A DNA stretch of 64,000 nt, taken from NCBI GenBank assembly GCA_947496185.1, contig CANMCD010000002.1:248001-312000 (forward strand), in the 5' to 3' direction. Under the pieces are notes generated by a model, which was not told where the DNA came from, searched no databases, and saw only the letters and a list, made by a program, of their open reading frames with translations. Source of the DNA: an uncultured Tenacibaculum sp. Its GTDB lineage: Bacteria; Bacteroidota; Bacteroidia; Flavobacteriales; Flavobacteriaceae. Position numbers and translations under genes: made by a program. The number at the start of each line of letters is the position of its first letter. The first letter of the stretch is position 1. Below are positions 8,654-18,158 of the stretch, one piece after another.

Positions 8654-11600
8654 ATGAAAGTACTTGAAAAAATAGAAGTAAAATTAGCACAGTTTGTAAC
8701 TAAGTATTATACCAATGAACTGATAAAAGGAACTATTCTTTTTGTTACATTGGGGTTACTTTACCTTTTTGTAACGGCATTTATAGAATACTTTTTATGG
8801 TTACAACCATTGGCACGAACACTTCTTTTTTGGTTATTTATCCTTGTTGAATTGTTCTTGTTCTTTCGTTTTATTTGTTTTCCTTTATTTAAATTATTTG
8901 GTTTACAAAAAGGGATCACTCCCCTTGAAGCTTCAAAAATCATAGGAAACCATTTTCCTGAAGTTAAAGACAAACTGATTAATATTCTTCAATTAAAAGA
9001 AAACTCGACACAATCAGACTTATTAATCGCTAGTATTGAGCAAAAATCAAAAGAAATACAACCCATTCCTTTTAGTAGCGCGATTAATTTTTCTTCCAAT
9101 CTAAAATATGCTAAATACATTTTAATTCCTGTACTAATTTGGTTGGTGAGCTTGGTTGCTGGATTTAATACAAAATTAGGAGAAAGTTTGAACAGGGTAT
9201 TAGATCATAAAACAGCTTATACACCACCAGCTCCCTTTTATTTTTCGCTTTTAACCCAAAAACTAGAAGTAATCAAAGGAAAACCGATTACAATAACGGT
9301 AGAAGCTAAGGGAAGTATTATTCCAGAAGAAGCTAAAATTCACTTTAATGATCAACAGTATTTTTTACAGAACAACGGAAACGGAACGTTTAGTTATACA
9401 TTTAACGAAGTACATGAGGCTACTTCATTCTATATCCAAGCAAATAAAGTACAATCAAAAACATACGATATTGACCTTATAAAAACGCCGTCAATTCAAA
9501 ATATTACACTGAAATTACACTATCCAAACTATACAAAAAAGAAAAATGAAATCACTACAAACACAGGAAACATAAATGTTCCACAAGGAACATTCATCAC
9601 TTGGGAGATCAAAACATCTGAAACAGATAGTGTTGCCTTTATTTCTAATAAAAACAAGAAGTTTTTTAATAACAAAAAAGAAAACATCTTTAGTTATAAA
9701 AAAAGAATACTTGAAAACTTAAACTATAAAATCACCACCTCAAATAAACATTTAAAGGATTATGAAAATCTACAATTTACTATCAATGTAATTAAAGATG
9801 AAGTACCAACCATAAAAGTACAATCTAATATTGATAGTATTACACGAGGAAATGCACAATTTTTCGGACAAATTTCTGATGATTACGGGTTTTCAAAATT
9901 AGAGTTAGTTTACAAAGAAAGAAACACTCAAATAACTGATAATCAGTTAATTAAAATAAAAAACACTCCTATACAATCCTTTACATATGAGTTTCCTAAT
10001 GCACTAAAACTAAAACCCGACACAAATTATGAAGTCTATTTTCAGGTATACGATAATGATAGGGTAAACGGTAGTAAAAAAGCCATAAGTAAAACTTTTT
10101 TCTATAATCAGAAATCCGCACAACAAATTGAAGAAGAATTAATCCAAGAACAAAAAGAGCATATAGAAAAGCTAGAAAAATCATTAGAAAAGCAACAAAA
10201 CACTAAAAAAAGCTTAGAAAAAATTCAATTAGACTTGCAAAACAAAAAGAATATTAGTTGGAACGATCAGAAAAACATAAAAAACTTAATAAAACGTCAA
10301 GAACAATACAAGGAGATGATGCAACGACAAGCACAAAAACTCCATGAAAACTTGGAAGAAAAAAACGACCAAAACGAAACGTTGAAAGAGAAAAAAGAAA
10401 ACCTAAAGAAAAGAATCGAAGAAATAAAGAAACTCGACAAACAACAAAAGTTATTAGAAGAGTTAAAAGAGTTGGCGGATAAGCTAAAAAAAGAAGACTT
10501 AATCAAAAAAACAAAAGAGCTAGCCGAACAAAACAAGCAACAAGAACGTAGTTTGGAGCGTATATTAGAATTAACCAAACGTTATTATGTTGAGCAAAAA
10601 ATGAATCAAATTGCTAACAAATTGGATGAAATGGCTAAAAAACAAGAAGAGCTCTCAAAAAAAGAAAATACTGAAGAAGCCCAAAAAGAACTTGCTAAAG
10701 AATTTGAAGAAACCAAAAAGAAAATGGAGGATTTGAAAAAAGAAAATAACGAATTAAAAAAACCAATGCCTTTGCCCGATACTGAGCAATTGCAAAAGGA
10801 AGCAGAACAAGAAATGAACAAGTCTATGGAAAATATGCAACAGAAAAACGCATCTCAAGCCAAAAAGAACCAAAAAAAGGCAGCAAAAAAGATGAAACAA
10901 ATGAGTCAAAAGATGCAAAACTCTATGCAATCAATGAGTGCAGAAATGCAAGAAGAGAATATGGAAAGCCTTAGACAGGTCTTGGAAAACTTAGTTACTT
11001 TCTCCTTTGATCAAGAGGGTTTGATGAAAACCTTTACCGACACAAATGCAACCCATCCTAATTTTGGAAAAAACATAAAAAAACAATACCAATTAAAGAC
11101 TTATTTCGAGCATATAGATGACAGTTTATTTACCTTGTCTATGAGAGTACCTAGCATTTCTTCTAAAGTGCAAGAAGAATTAGCAAATGCGCACTACAAT
11201 TTAGATCAATCCCTAGAAAATTTGGCAGATAATAAAATTGTAAACGGTGTTTCTAACCAACAATACGTTATGACATCTGCAAATACTTTAGCAGATATGT
11301 TAAGTAATACTTTGGATGCCATGAATAGCCCTAAAGAAGGAATGGGCAAAGGAAAGGGAAAAGGCGATTCTTTTAGTTTGCCCGATATTATTCAAAAACA
11401 AAATGAATTGATGCAACAAATGAAAAAAGGGTTAGAAAAAGGCAATGAAGGAAAACCTAAGGATGGAAAAGGTGAAAAAGAAGGAAAGGGGCAGAAAGGT
11501 GAAAAAGGACAAAAACAGGGTAGTGAAGGAGAGCAGCAAGACCAAATGGACGGCGAATTGTATCAGATATATAAAGAACAATCGCAATTAAGACAACAAT

Positions 11601-11962
11601 TAGAAGATGCTATTAAAAAAGGAAAAGATGGGAATGGAAATGCCAAAAAAGCATTGGAACAAATGGAAGAATTAGAAAACAAAATATTAGAAAAAGGGTT
11701 TAATAGGGATGTCTTAGCGCAAATGAAAAAGCTCAATTATGAACTTTTAAAGCTTGAAAAAGCAAGTTTTGAGCAAGGAAAGAAAAAGGAAAGAAAATCG
11801 AATACAAATACAAAAGAGTACCAAAGTACCCCAGAAAAAACGCTAAACTTTAAAAAGATGTTTTACAATCAAAATGAAATATTAAACAGACAATCCTTAC
11901 CTTTGCACCAAAATTTCAGAAAAAAAGTAAAAGAATACTTTAGCACTCCGAAAAACGACTAA
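8654..11962 (+). CDS. DUF4175-family large membrane protein
   Basis: This 1102-residue protein has the DUF4175 layout. Two membrane spans lie near residues 25-45 and 50-75, and a third near 153-170. An Ig-like periplasmic region (about 200-500) follows, then a very long Lys/Glu/Gln coiled coil (about 500-780) and a Gly/Lys/Gln-rich low-complexity tail (about 900-975). The family is widespread in Bacteroidota and lacks a settled function; the layout suggests a cell-envelope scaffold. The next gene starts 256 bp away, with nothing recognisable between. Confidence 0.85.
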   Translation: MKVLEKIEVKLAQFVTKYYTNELIKGTILFVTLGLLYLFVTAFIEYFLWLQPLARTLLFWLFILVELFLFFRFICFPLFKLFGLQKGITPLEASKIIGNHFPEVKDKLINILQLKENSTQSDLLIASIEQKSKEIQPIPFSSAINFSSNLKYAKYILIPVLIWLVSLVAGFNTKLGESLNRVLDHKTAYTPPAPFYFSLLTQKLEVIKGKPITITVEAKGSIIPEEAKIHFNDQQYFLQNNGNGTFSYTFNEVHEATSFYIQANKVQSKTYDIDLIKTPSIQNITLKLHYPNYTKKKNEITTNTGNINVPQGTFITWEIKTSETDSVAFISNKNKKFFNNKKENIFSYKKRILENLNYKITTSNKHLKDYENLQFTINVIKDEVPTIKVQSNIDSITRGNAQFFGQISDDYGFSKLELVYKERNTQITDNQLIKIKNTPIQSFTYEFPNALKLKPDTNYEVYFQVYDNDRVNGSKKAISKTFFYNQKSAQQIEEELIQEQKEHIEKLEKSLEKQQNTKKSLEKIQLDLQNKKNISWNDQKNIKNLIKRQEQYKEMMQRQAQKLHENLEEKNDQNETLKEKKENLKKRIEEIKKLDKQQKLLEELKELADKLKKEDLIKKTKELAEQNKQQERSLERILELTKRYYVEQKMNQIANKLDEMAKKQEELSKKENTEEAQKELAKEFEETKKKMEDLKKENNELKKPMPLPDTEQLQKEAEQEMNKSMENMQQKNASQAKKNQKKAAKKMKQMSQKMQNSMQSMSAEMQEENMESLRQVLENLVTFSFDQEGLMKTFTDTNATHPNFGKNIKKQYQLKTYFEHIDDSLFTLSMRVPSISSKVQEELANAHYNLDQSLENLADNKIVNGVSNQQYVMTSANTLADMLSNTLDAMNSPKEGMGKGKGKGDSFSLPDIIQKQNELMQQMKKGLEKGNEGKPKDGKGEKEGKGQKGEKGQKQGSEGEQQDQMDGELYQIYKEQSQLRQQLEDAIKKGKDGNGNAKKALEQMEELENKILEKGFNRDVLAQMKKLNYELLKLEKASFEQGKKKERKSNTNTKEYQSTPEKTLNFKKMFYNQNEILNRQSLPLHQNFRKKVKEYFSTPKND

Positions 11963-12218
11963 GTTTTAATACTAAAATATATTCATGACATACCTATTAT
12001 AGAAGATGCAAACTAATAAAACAGTTTACATCTTTATCAAATCCGAATACGTCAACAAAGGGTTAAAAAGCAGGTATTGAAAAGAAAAATAAAGCAAGTA
12101 GTGTTGTACTAACATAAACGAATGAAGACTTAAAAATTATACTACTTACTTTAAAAACAAGAAACATATATCTTTCATAAAATCCAAAAGAATTCATTAT
12201 TCATACATCCAACCTAAA

Positions 12219-12635
12219 ATGATATACTTTAATTACGAAACAGATTTTACTTTACCAGACGAAAAAGAGACAGCTAATTGGATCAAACTATGTATTGAAA
12301 AAGAAGATCACGAGCTAGGAGAAATTAATTATGTTTTTTGTGATGATGCATACTTACACAAAATAAATGTGGAGTATCTCCAACACGATACGTTAACCGA
12401 CATTATCAGTTTTGATTATTGTGAAAACAATTTGGTAATGGGTGATATTTTTATCTCTGTAGAACGAGTAGCAGAAAACGCTAAAAGTTTTGGTGTCTCT
12501 TTTGAAAACGAATTACACAGGGTAATTATTCATGGTGTATTACATTATGTTGGATACAAAGACAAAGAGGAAGAAGAAAAGAAAGAAATGCGAAGAAAAG
12601 AAGAGGAATGTTTAATTTTGTGGAATCAAAAATAA
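12219..12635 (+). CDS. ybeY: Endoribonuclease YbeY (16S rRNA maturation)
   Basis: A 138-residue protein with the metal-binding motif HGVLHYVGYKDK (residues 105-116), which corresponds to HGxLHLxGxDH of the family; here Lys-Asp replaces the usual Asp-His. DTLTDIISFDY upstream is the conserved TDVLSFP region. YbeY is a metal-dependent RNase needed for 16S rRNA 3'-end maturation and ribosome quality control. It is followed by mnmG after 29 bp, with a parS-like palindrome in the gap. Confidence 0.92.
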   Translation: MIYFNYETDFTLPDEKETANWIKLCIEKEDHELGEINYVFCDDAYLHKINVEYLQHDTLTDIISFDYCENNLVMGDIFISVERVAENAKSFGVSFENELHRVIIHGVLHYVGYKDKEEEEKKEMRRKEEECLILWNQK

Positions 12636-12640
12636 ATCCC

Positions 12641-12654
12641 GTTCCACGTGGAAC
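12641..12654. promoter_or_regulatory. parS-like ParB-binding site 1
   Basis: GTTCCACGTGGAAC is a perfect 14-bp palindrome and equals the core of the parS centromere sites bound by ParB near origins of many bacteria (for example Pseudomonas). It lies in the 29-bp gap between ybeY and mnmG. No parA or parB gene is in this window. Confidence 0.7.
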
Positions 12655-12664
12655 TGAATAAAAA

Positions 12665-14542
12665 ATGAGTTTATTAAATACAACATACGATGTCATTGTA
12701 GTAGGAGGAGGGCATGCAGGAAGTGAAGCTGCTGCTGCTAGTGCCAACATGGGAGCTCGAACTTTGTTGATCACAATGAATTTACAAAACATTGCACAAA
12801 TGAGCTGCAACCCTGCTATGGGTGGAATTGCAAAAGGACAAATAGTACGCGAAATAGACGCTTTAGGAGGCTATAGCGGCATTGTAACAGACAAGACGGC
12901 TATACAGTTCAAAATGCTAAACAAATCGAAAGGGCCCGCTATGTGGAGCCCAAGAGCCCAATCGGATAGAATGCAGTTTGCAGAATGCTGGAGAAACCTA
13001 CTTGAACAAACAGATAATTTAGATTTTTACCAAGACTCAGTTAACGGACTCTTATTTGAAGGAGAAAAAATAACAGGTGTAAAAACCATGTTAGGATTGA
13101 ATATAAAAGCCAAAACTGTCATTTTAACGGCAGGGACTTTTTTAAATGGTTTGATTCATATCGGTGAGAAAACATTTGGTGGTGGTAGAGCAGGAGAAGG
13201 AGCTTCTACAGGAATTACGGAAGATTTAGTAGCTAAAGGGTTTGAAGCTGGAAGAATGAAAACAGGAACTCCTCCGCGTGTCGATGGTCGTTCTTTGGAC
13301 TATTCTCTAATGACAGAACAACCAGGAGATGCAAGCCCAGAAAAATTTTCTTATTTATCTACTACAAAACCGTTAGAACAACAACGGTCATGTTACTTGA
13401 CCTATACAAACCCTGAAGTACATGAATTACTAAAAGAAGGTTTTGATAGATCACCAATGTTCAACGGCCGTATTAAATCAACTGGTCCTCGTTATTGCCC
13501 ATCGGTAGAAGATAAAATCAATCGTTTTGCAGAAAAAGAGCGTCACCAAATTTTTGTAGAGCCAGAAGGATGGAATACCGTTGAAATATACGTTAATGGT
13601 TTTTCTACTTCTTTACCTGAAGATGTACAAGACAAAGCTATTCGTGCCATACCAGGATTTAAAAATGTAAAGTTCTTCCGATATGGATATGCAATAGAAT
13701 ATGATTATTTTCCACCAACACAACTAAAACACAACTTAGAAACCAAACGCATAGAAAATCTATTCTTTGCTGGGCAAATAAATGGTACTACGGGATATGA
13801 AGAAGCCGCTGCACAAGGATTAATGGCAGGTATAAATGCAGCTTTAAAAACCCAAAACAAAGAGCCTTTTCTATTAAAAAGAAACGAAGCATATATCGGT
13901 GTTTTAATAGACGATCTTATTACAAAAGGTACAGAAGAACCCTACCGTATGTTTACCTCAAGAGCAGAATACAGAACCTTATTACGTCAAGACAATGCCG
14001 ATATACGTTTGACAGAAAAATCTTATAACCTCGGTTTAGCGAAAGAAGAAAGAATGCAAAGGGTTACTGAAAAGAAAACTAAAACAAACGATCTTATTAA
14101 CTTTTTAAAAGATTTAAGCGTTTCTCAAGAAGAAATAAACCCTATTCTTAGCGCAAAGAATTTAGCTGCCGTTAACCAATCAATGAAGCTTTATAAAATT
14201 GCAGCAAGACCACAATTAGCCTTTATAGATTTGATGGAACTTAAAAAAGTTGCTGGTTTTATAAAAGACCAAGAGATCGATAACGAAATAATCGAGCAAG
14301 TAGAAATACACTTAAAATACTCTGGATATATTGAAAAAGAAAAAAACAATGCTGATAAACTTAACAGACTAGAAAACGTTCCGATTCCATCGAATTTTGA
14401 TTACTCTAAAGTTAAATCTTTATCCTTCGAAGCAAAAGAAAAGCTAACAAAAATTCAACCTACTTCTATTTCACAAGCTAGTAGAATAAGTGGTGTTTCT
14501 CCTAGTGATATTTCGGTTCTTTTAGTCTACATGGGTCGATAA
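12665..14542 (+). CDS. mnmG: tRNA uridine-5-carboxymethylaminomethyl enzyme MnmG (GidA)
   Basis: A full-length 625-residue MnmG. The FAD-binding GGGHAGSEAA motif is near residue 14, followed by NPAMGGIAKGQIVREIDALG, GTFLNG, FGGGRAGE, the MKTGTPPRVD signature, YCPSVEDKI and the helical C-terminal tRNA-binding part (SQASRISGVSPSDI). With MnmE and folate/FAD it modifies the wobble uridine of several tRNAs. mnmG is often origin-proximal in bacteria, which fits the parS-like sites on both sides. Confidence 0.97.
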   Translation: MSLLNTTYDVIVVGGGHAGSEAAAASANMGARTLLITMNLQNIAQMSCNPAMGGIAKGQIVREIDALGGYSGIVTDKTAIQFKMLNKSKGPAMWSPRAQSDRMQFAECWRNLLEQTDNLDFYQDSVNGLLFEGEKITGVKTMLGLNIKAKTVILTAGTFLNGLIHIGEKTFGGGRAGEGASTGITEDLVAKGFEAGRMKTGTPPRVDGRSLDYSLMTEQPGDASPEKFSYLSTTKPLEQQRSCYLTYTNPEVHELLKEGFDRSPMFNGRIKSTGPRYCPSVEDKINRFAEKERHQIFVEPEGWNTVEIYVNGFSTSLPEDVQDKAIRAIPGFKNVKFFRYGYAIEYDYFPPTQLKHNLETKRIENLFFAGQINGTTGYEEAAAQGLMAGINAALKTQNKEPFLLKRNEAYIGVLIDDLITKGTEEPYRMFTSRAEYRTLLRQDNADIRLTEKSYNLGLAKEERMQRVTEKKTKTNDLINFLKDLSVSQEEINPILSAKNLAAVNQSMKLYKIAARPQLAFIDLMELKKVAGFIKDQEIDNEIIEQVEIHLKYSGYIEKEKNNADKLNRLENVPIPSNFDYSKVKSLSFEAKEKLTKIQPTSISQASRISGVSPSDISVLLVYMGR

Positions 14543-14567
14543 AAAACATTTCTTTTTATATAAATCA

Positions 14568-14593
14568 AAAAACGTTCCATATGGAACGTTTTT
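14568..14593. promoter_or_regulatory. 26-bp palindrome: parS-like site 2 and/or mnmG terminator
   Basis: AACGTTCCATATGGAACGTT with A and T runs on each side makes a perfect 26-bp palindrome 25 bp after the mnmG stop. The core GTTCCATATGGAAC differs from site 1 only in the two central bases. As RNA it would fold into a hairpin followed by U residues, so it may serve as the mnmG terminator instead of, or as well as, binding ParB. Confidence 0.55.
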
Positions 14594-15198
14594 CTTTTCA
14601 CTTCAATATCACAAATCGAAATGATACTATTCAAACAATATAACTCAACATTTAGTTAGCGGTTTTTAAAAAAAACTTTATTACCTACAATTAAAACTAT
14701 GCTAAAGTAAATCTTGATTTATGCTATATCATATCTACAAAAAATATTTCAAAGGATTTTATCTTATTAATAACGTCATGTCCTTTTCTGTGATATGAGG
14801 CAAAGTAAATTCAAATAGAATACTCTTTATTATAGAAATGTTATCAGTTGTATATTCTATGTAACAAATGGCAAGATTAAGGGTATAAAGAAATAAAAAG
14901 AATAATTTACGAAGAGAGTCTGATTAGTTTTGTTTCGATAGCACCATCCTTATAAAAATAATTCCTGTATTATTTAAAATAGTAACGTAAAATTATTACT
15001 CTAAAACTACAAGGGTAGGGTATGTATTGTAATAAAAAATTGATGGTAGGGTAAAATTTAAAATTCTTTTAGCTACAATAACAAGTAACTTTTAAGTTCA
15101 TAAAACAGAAGAAAATTAATACTACATCGAAATCTGATACAATTAATTCATCGACTCATGTATGAATTAAATATTCTTAAAACAAAAATCACCAATTT

Positions 15199-15212
15199 GT
15201 TCCATGTGGAAC
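15199..15212. promoter_or_regulatory. parS-like ParB-binding site 3
   Basis: GTTCCATGTGGAAC, within TGTTCCATGTGGAACA, differs by one central base from the consensus-like site at 12641. It lies about 90 bp before the methyltransferase gene. Confidence 0.55.
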
Positions 15213-15303
15213 ATAGGCTATTTTTCATAAGTAATATAATAAAATATAAACTCCATTTAGTAAATTTGAAAACATTATTCTAGCATCATAAATCTAAAAT
15301 TAA

Positions 15304-16149
15304 ATGGACTATTTATCCAACACCAAACCTTTTTTAACATGTAACGATTATTCTGTATCTAAAGAAACTTTTGAATTAGTTTATAACGAAACCTATGATT
15401 TAGTAATTACGAATAACATTCCAAAAAACTTGGACCGTTATTATGAAAGTGAATCTTATATTTCTCATACAGATGGTAAGAAAGGTTTATTTGAAAAAAT
15501 GTATCAGTTGGTAAAATGGTATACTTTACAAAAAAAACTTAAACTAATCAACAATTTAAAAACAGCAGAAAAATCCATCTTGGATATAGGAGCGGGGACA
15601 GGTGATTTTTTAAAAATATGCCAACAAAATAATTGGGATACATTCGGTGTAGAACCTTCCGAAAAAGCTAGAGAATTGGCTCAGAAAAAAAACATTGATT
15701 TATGTAAAAATATTGAAATAATAAAAAATAAAAAATTTGATGTAATTACGCTTTGGCATGTACTAGAACACATACCAAATCTAGATGAATATATTACACA
15801 ACTAAAAAAATTATTAAAACCAAAAGGTGTTTTATTAATAGCCGTACCTAACTTTAAAAGTTACGATGCATCGTATTATAAAAATTTTTGGGCTGCTTAT
15901 GATGTACCTAGACATATCTGGCATTTTTCAAAAAAAGCTATAGAAAAAATTTTTATGCAACATCAAATGAGAATATTCAAAATTCTTCCTATGAAATTTG
16001 ATTCTTTTTATGTAGCCCTTTTAAGTGAAAAATACAAAAAAGGAAAAATGAATCCCTTTCGTGCAATTTATATTGGATTTTTATCAAATATGAAAGCAAA
16101 AAGAAAAAAAGAGTACTCATCACAGATTTTCTTGCTAAAAAAAGAGTAA
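15304..16149 (+). CDS. Class I SAM-dependent methyltransferase
   Basis: A 281-residue protein with the SAM-binding motif ILDIGAGTGDFLK (near residue 96), followed by the acidic loop (GVEPSE) and the motif LWHVLEHIPNLDEYI, the Methyltransf_23/UbiG-like pattern. The CNDY at residues 13-16 and NIPKNLDRYYESE in the N-terminal part may form a substrate cap. The target molecule cannot be told from sequence. It stands alone, with its own terminator after it. Confidence 0.88.
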   Translation: MDYLSNTKPFLTCNDYSVSKETFELVYNETYDLVITNNIPKNLDRYYESESYISHTDGKKGLFEKMYQLVKWYTLQKKLKLINNLKTAEKSILDIGAGTGDFLKICQQNNWDTFGVEPSEKARELAQKKNIDLCKNIEIIKNKKFDVITLWHVLEHIPNLDEYITQLKKLLKPKGVLLIAVPNFKSYDASYYKNFWAAYDVPRHIWHFSKKAIEKIFMQHQMRIFKILPMKFDSFYVALLSEKYKKGKMNPFRAIYIGFLSNMKAKRKKEYSSQIFLLKKE

Positions 16150-16216
16150 AAACGATTTTAAACACATTATAAAAGACTATTATTTATAAAACACAGAAAC
16201 ATATTAGTAAAATTTA

Positions 16217-16250
16217 AAAACCTCTTAAAACAGTTGTTTTAAGAGGTTTT
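16217..16250. terminator. Terminator, methyltransferase / DoxX-like gene
   Basis: AAAACCTCTTAAAAC pairs perfectly with GTTTTAAGAGGTTTT around the loop AGTT, followed by TT. It lies between convergent genes and can serve both. Confidence 0.85.
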
Positions 16251-16292
16251 TAAATAATTAAAAGTAATTATATTTTATATCTACTATAAATT

Positions 16293-16691
16293 TTATTGAT
16301 TAAGTAAAAACATTCCAAAAATGGTGATTATAAAATAAACGGCCAGCGTCATCGCTCCAGCATAATCTTTTGCCAAGCGTTGACCGATTAAAAGAAAAAC
16401 CAACGTGAGTCCCGATAATTGAACTCCCAACAAAGCTAATTCTTTCGATCCTGTGGTTAGGATGTTAAAAACACCTACAAACATAAATGCTCCTGCAAGT
16501 AATTCGATTACTAAAATAACAGCAAGTAAAAAGGGTACCGTATTTTTTAATGGCGAGTTTTTGAAATGATCTTTGATAAAAGATAAATTACCATTCCAGT
16601 CTGTTACTTTATCAACGCCAGATTGCAAAAAAGTAACAATTAAAAATAGTAGAATTAAAAGTTCTGTTATATTATCCTTAAATAGGTCCAT
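16293..16691 (-). CDS. DoxX-like four-helix inner-membrane protein
   Basis: The ATG start at 16691 (MDLFKDN) gives 132 residues; an upstream TTG is possible but less likely. Four membrane spans are visible (about residues 8-28, 54-78, 85-108 and 113-130), with the first-loop pattern SGVDKVTDWNGN as in DoxX/DoxD-like membrane proteins. Function in this lineage is unknown; relatives have been linked to redox or sulfur stress. It is a single gene with a CAAATATA (minus-strand TATATTTG) box just upstream at 16707-16714. Confidence 0.75.
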   Translation of the reverse strand: MDLFKDNITELLILLFLIVTFLQSGVDKVTDWNGNLSFIKDHFKNSPLKNTVPFLLAVILVIELLAGAFMFVGVFNILTTGSKELALLGVQLSGLTLVFLLIGQRLAKDYAGAMTLAVYFIITIFGMFLLNQ

Positions 16692-16911
16692 AAAAATAGT
16701 TTTTTGCAAATATACTATCCTTGAATAGGAAATAGGTGTTAAAGATAAATTATGCCTTAGAAAATATACAATGATATAGTTGTCTTGGGAGGATAAAAAA
16801 CTTAAAAAAACAATAAATTTTATAATTTAAAACAAAAAATCAGTAACATTTACTTAATTTATACGACCAATACAATAAAATTATTTTCAAAAAACTAAAA
16901 AATCAAATTTT

Positions 16912-17844
16912 ATGATATTATTTATACCTATTATATTTATTGGGATTGTCGTCCTATTTTCTGCTTTCTTTATTATTAAACAACAAACAGCCGGAGTTAT
17001 TGAAAGGTTTGGTAAGTTTCATAGTATTAGGCACTCAGGATTACATATGAAAATTCCTATTGTTGATAGAATTGCTGGTAAATTGAGTTTAAAGATTCAA
17101 CAGTTGGATGTGATTGTAGAAACTAAAACATTAGACGATGTTTTTGTAAAACTAAAAGTCTCTGTACAATATAAAGTGATACGAGACAAGGTGTATGAAG
17201 CATTCTATAAGCTCGATTATCCACACGATCAAATAACTTCTTATGTTTTTGATGTTGTGCGTGCAGAAGTTCCTAAAATGCGCTTAGATGACGTATTTGT
17301 AAAGAAAGATGACATAGCCATCGCCGTAAAATCTGAATTGAATGATGCTATGATGGAATATGGATATGACATTATTAAAACCTTAGTAACAGATATTGAT
17401 CCTGATGCACAAGTAAAAGAAGCCATGAATAGAATTAATGCTGCGGAACGAGAAAAAGTGGCTGCACAGTACGAAGGAGATGCACAAAGAATTTTGATTG
17501 TAGAAAAAGCAAAGGCGGAAGCTGAAAGTAAAAGATTACAAGGTCAGGGTATTGCAGATCAACGTAGAGAAATTGCTCGTGGTTTGGAAGAATCTGTTGA
17601 AGTATTAAATAAAGTTGGTATCAATAGTCAAGAAGCATCTGCTTTGATTGTTGTAACACAACATTATGATACATTGCAAGCAATAGGAGCAGATACGAAT
17701 AGTAATTTGATTTTATTACCAAATTCTCCACAAGCTGGTAGCGATATGCTAAATAATATGGTAGCCAGTTTTACTGCGAGTAATCAAATTGGTGAAGCCA
17801 TGAAAAAATCTAAGAAAAAAAACAAAGACGAAAATGATCTGTAG
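16912..17844 (+). CDS. SPFH/Band 7 (stomatin-like) membrane protein
   Basis: A 310-residue protein with one N-terminal membrane span (residues 1-22), then the Band 7 domain (VIERFGKFHSIRHSGLH, then KIQQLDVIVETKTLDDVFV). A charged coiled coil follows (INAAEREKVAAQYEGDAQR and on) and a C-terminal oligomerisation part. Such proteins form large ring-like assemblies in the membrane and act as scaffolds or modulators of membrane proteases. No NfeD-type partner gene is adjacent. The gene ends at a strong shared terminator. Confidence 0.92.
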   Translation: MILFIPIIFIGIVVLFSAFFIIKQQTAGVIERFGKFHSIRHSGLHMKIPIVDRIAGKLSLKIQQLDVIVETKTLDDVFVKLKVSVQYKVIRDKVYEAFYKLDYPHDQITSYVFDVVRAEVPKMRLDDVFVKKDDIAIAVKSELNDAMMEYGYDIIKTLVTDIDPDAQVKEAMNRINAAEREKVAAQYEGDAQRILIVEKAKAEAESKRLQGQGIADQRREIARGLEESVEVLNKVGINSQEASALIVVTQHYDTLQAIGADTNSNLILLPNSPQAGSDMLNNMVASFTASNQIGEAMKKSKKKNKDENDL

Positions 17845-17870
17845 AACGAAGCAAGCAGTTGTTATCCATA

Positions 17871-17902
17871 AAAAAACCGAATCGTTGTTGATTCGGTTTT
17901 TT
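17871..17902. terminator. Bidirectional terminator between SPFH gene and tatA
   Basis: AAAAAACCGAATC pairs with GATTCGGTTTTTT around GTTGTT, with T- and A-runs on both sides, between convergent genes. Confidence 0.9.
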
Positions 17903-17906
17903 TATA

Positions 17907-18104
17907 TTATTTTTTATCTTCTATATTCTCTTGGGAATTTTCGTCATCTTCTTTGGTAGCATTTTTAAATTCTTTGATACCGGTTCCTAATCCTCTCATC
18001 AACTCAGGTATTTTTCGCCCTCCAAACAACAATAGTACTAAGGCAACTATAATCGCAATTTGCCAAGGACCAACAAAACCTAAAAAAATAGTAAGTAAAT
18101 TCAT
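17907..18104 (-). CDS. tatA: Sec-independent translocase subunit TatA
   Basis: A 65-residue protein with the single N-terminal membrane helix (IAIIVALVLLLF), the hinge FGGRKIPELMRGLGTGIKEFK and a short acidic tail, exactly the TatA/TatE layout. It forms the pore of the twin-arginine system for folded proteins. tatC is not adjacent. A plausible promoter lies just upstream at 18128-18158. Confidence 0.95.
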   Translation of the reverse strand: MNLLTIFLGFVGPWQIAIIVALVLLLFGGRKIPELMRGLGTGIKEFKNATKEDDENSQENIEDKK

Positions 18105-18127
18105 TTTATAAACTTAAATTGATGCCA

Positions 18128-18158
18128 CAAAGATACAAAATTTAACGCCTAGGTTCAA
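18128..18158 (-). promoter_or_regulatory. Flavobacterial-type promoter for tatA
   Basis: On the minus strand a TTG (18156-18158) is followed after 20 bases by TATCTTTG (18128-18135), fitting the Bacteroidota -33/-7 pattern. It overlaps the 3' end of the upstream GIN-domain gene. Confidence 0.5.

Larger units (their letters stand above)
14543..15303. other. AT-rich 761-bp intergenic region
   Basis: No convincing gene is present on either strand. The stretch contains two GTTCCA...TGGAAC palindromes (14574-14587 and 15199-15212) near its two ends. The rest is AT-rich sequence without clear repeats, DnaA-like boxes or degraded coding sequence that I can see. Confidence 0.6.

Noticed and set aside
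10297-10821. Ser/Phe-rich antisense frames inside the DUF4175 gene
   Set aside because: They mirror the Lys/Glu coiled-coil codons on the other strand.
14543-15303. Replication origin in the gap after mnmG
   Set aside because: No DnaA-like boxes were found there, unlike the rnr-rpiB gap; only parS-like palindromes are present.
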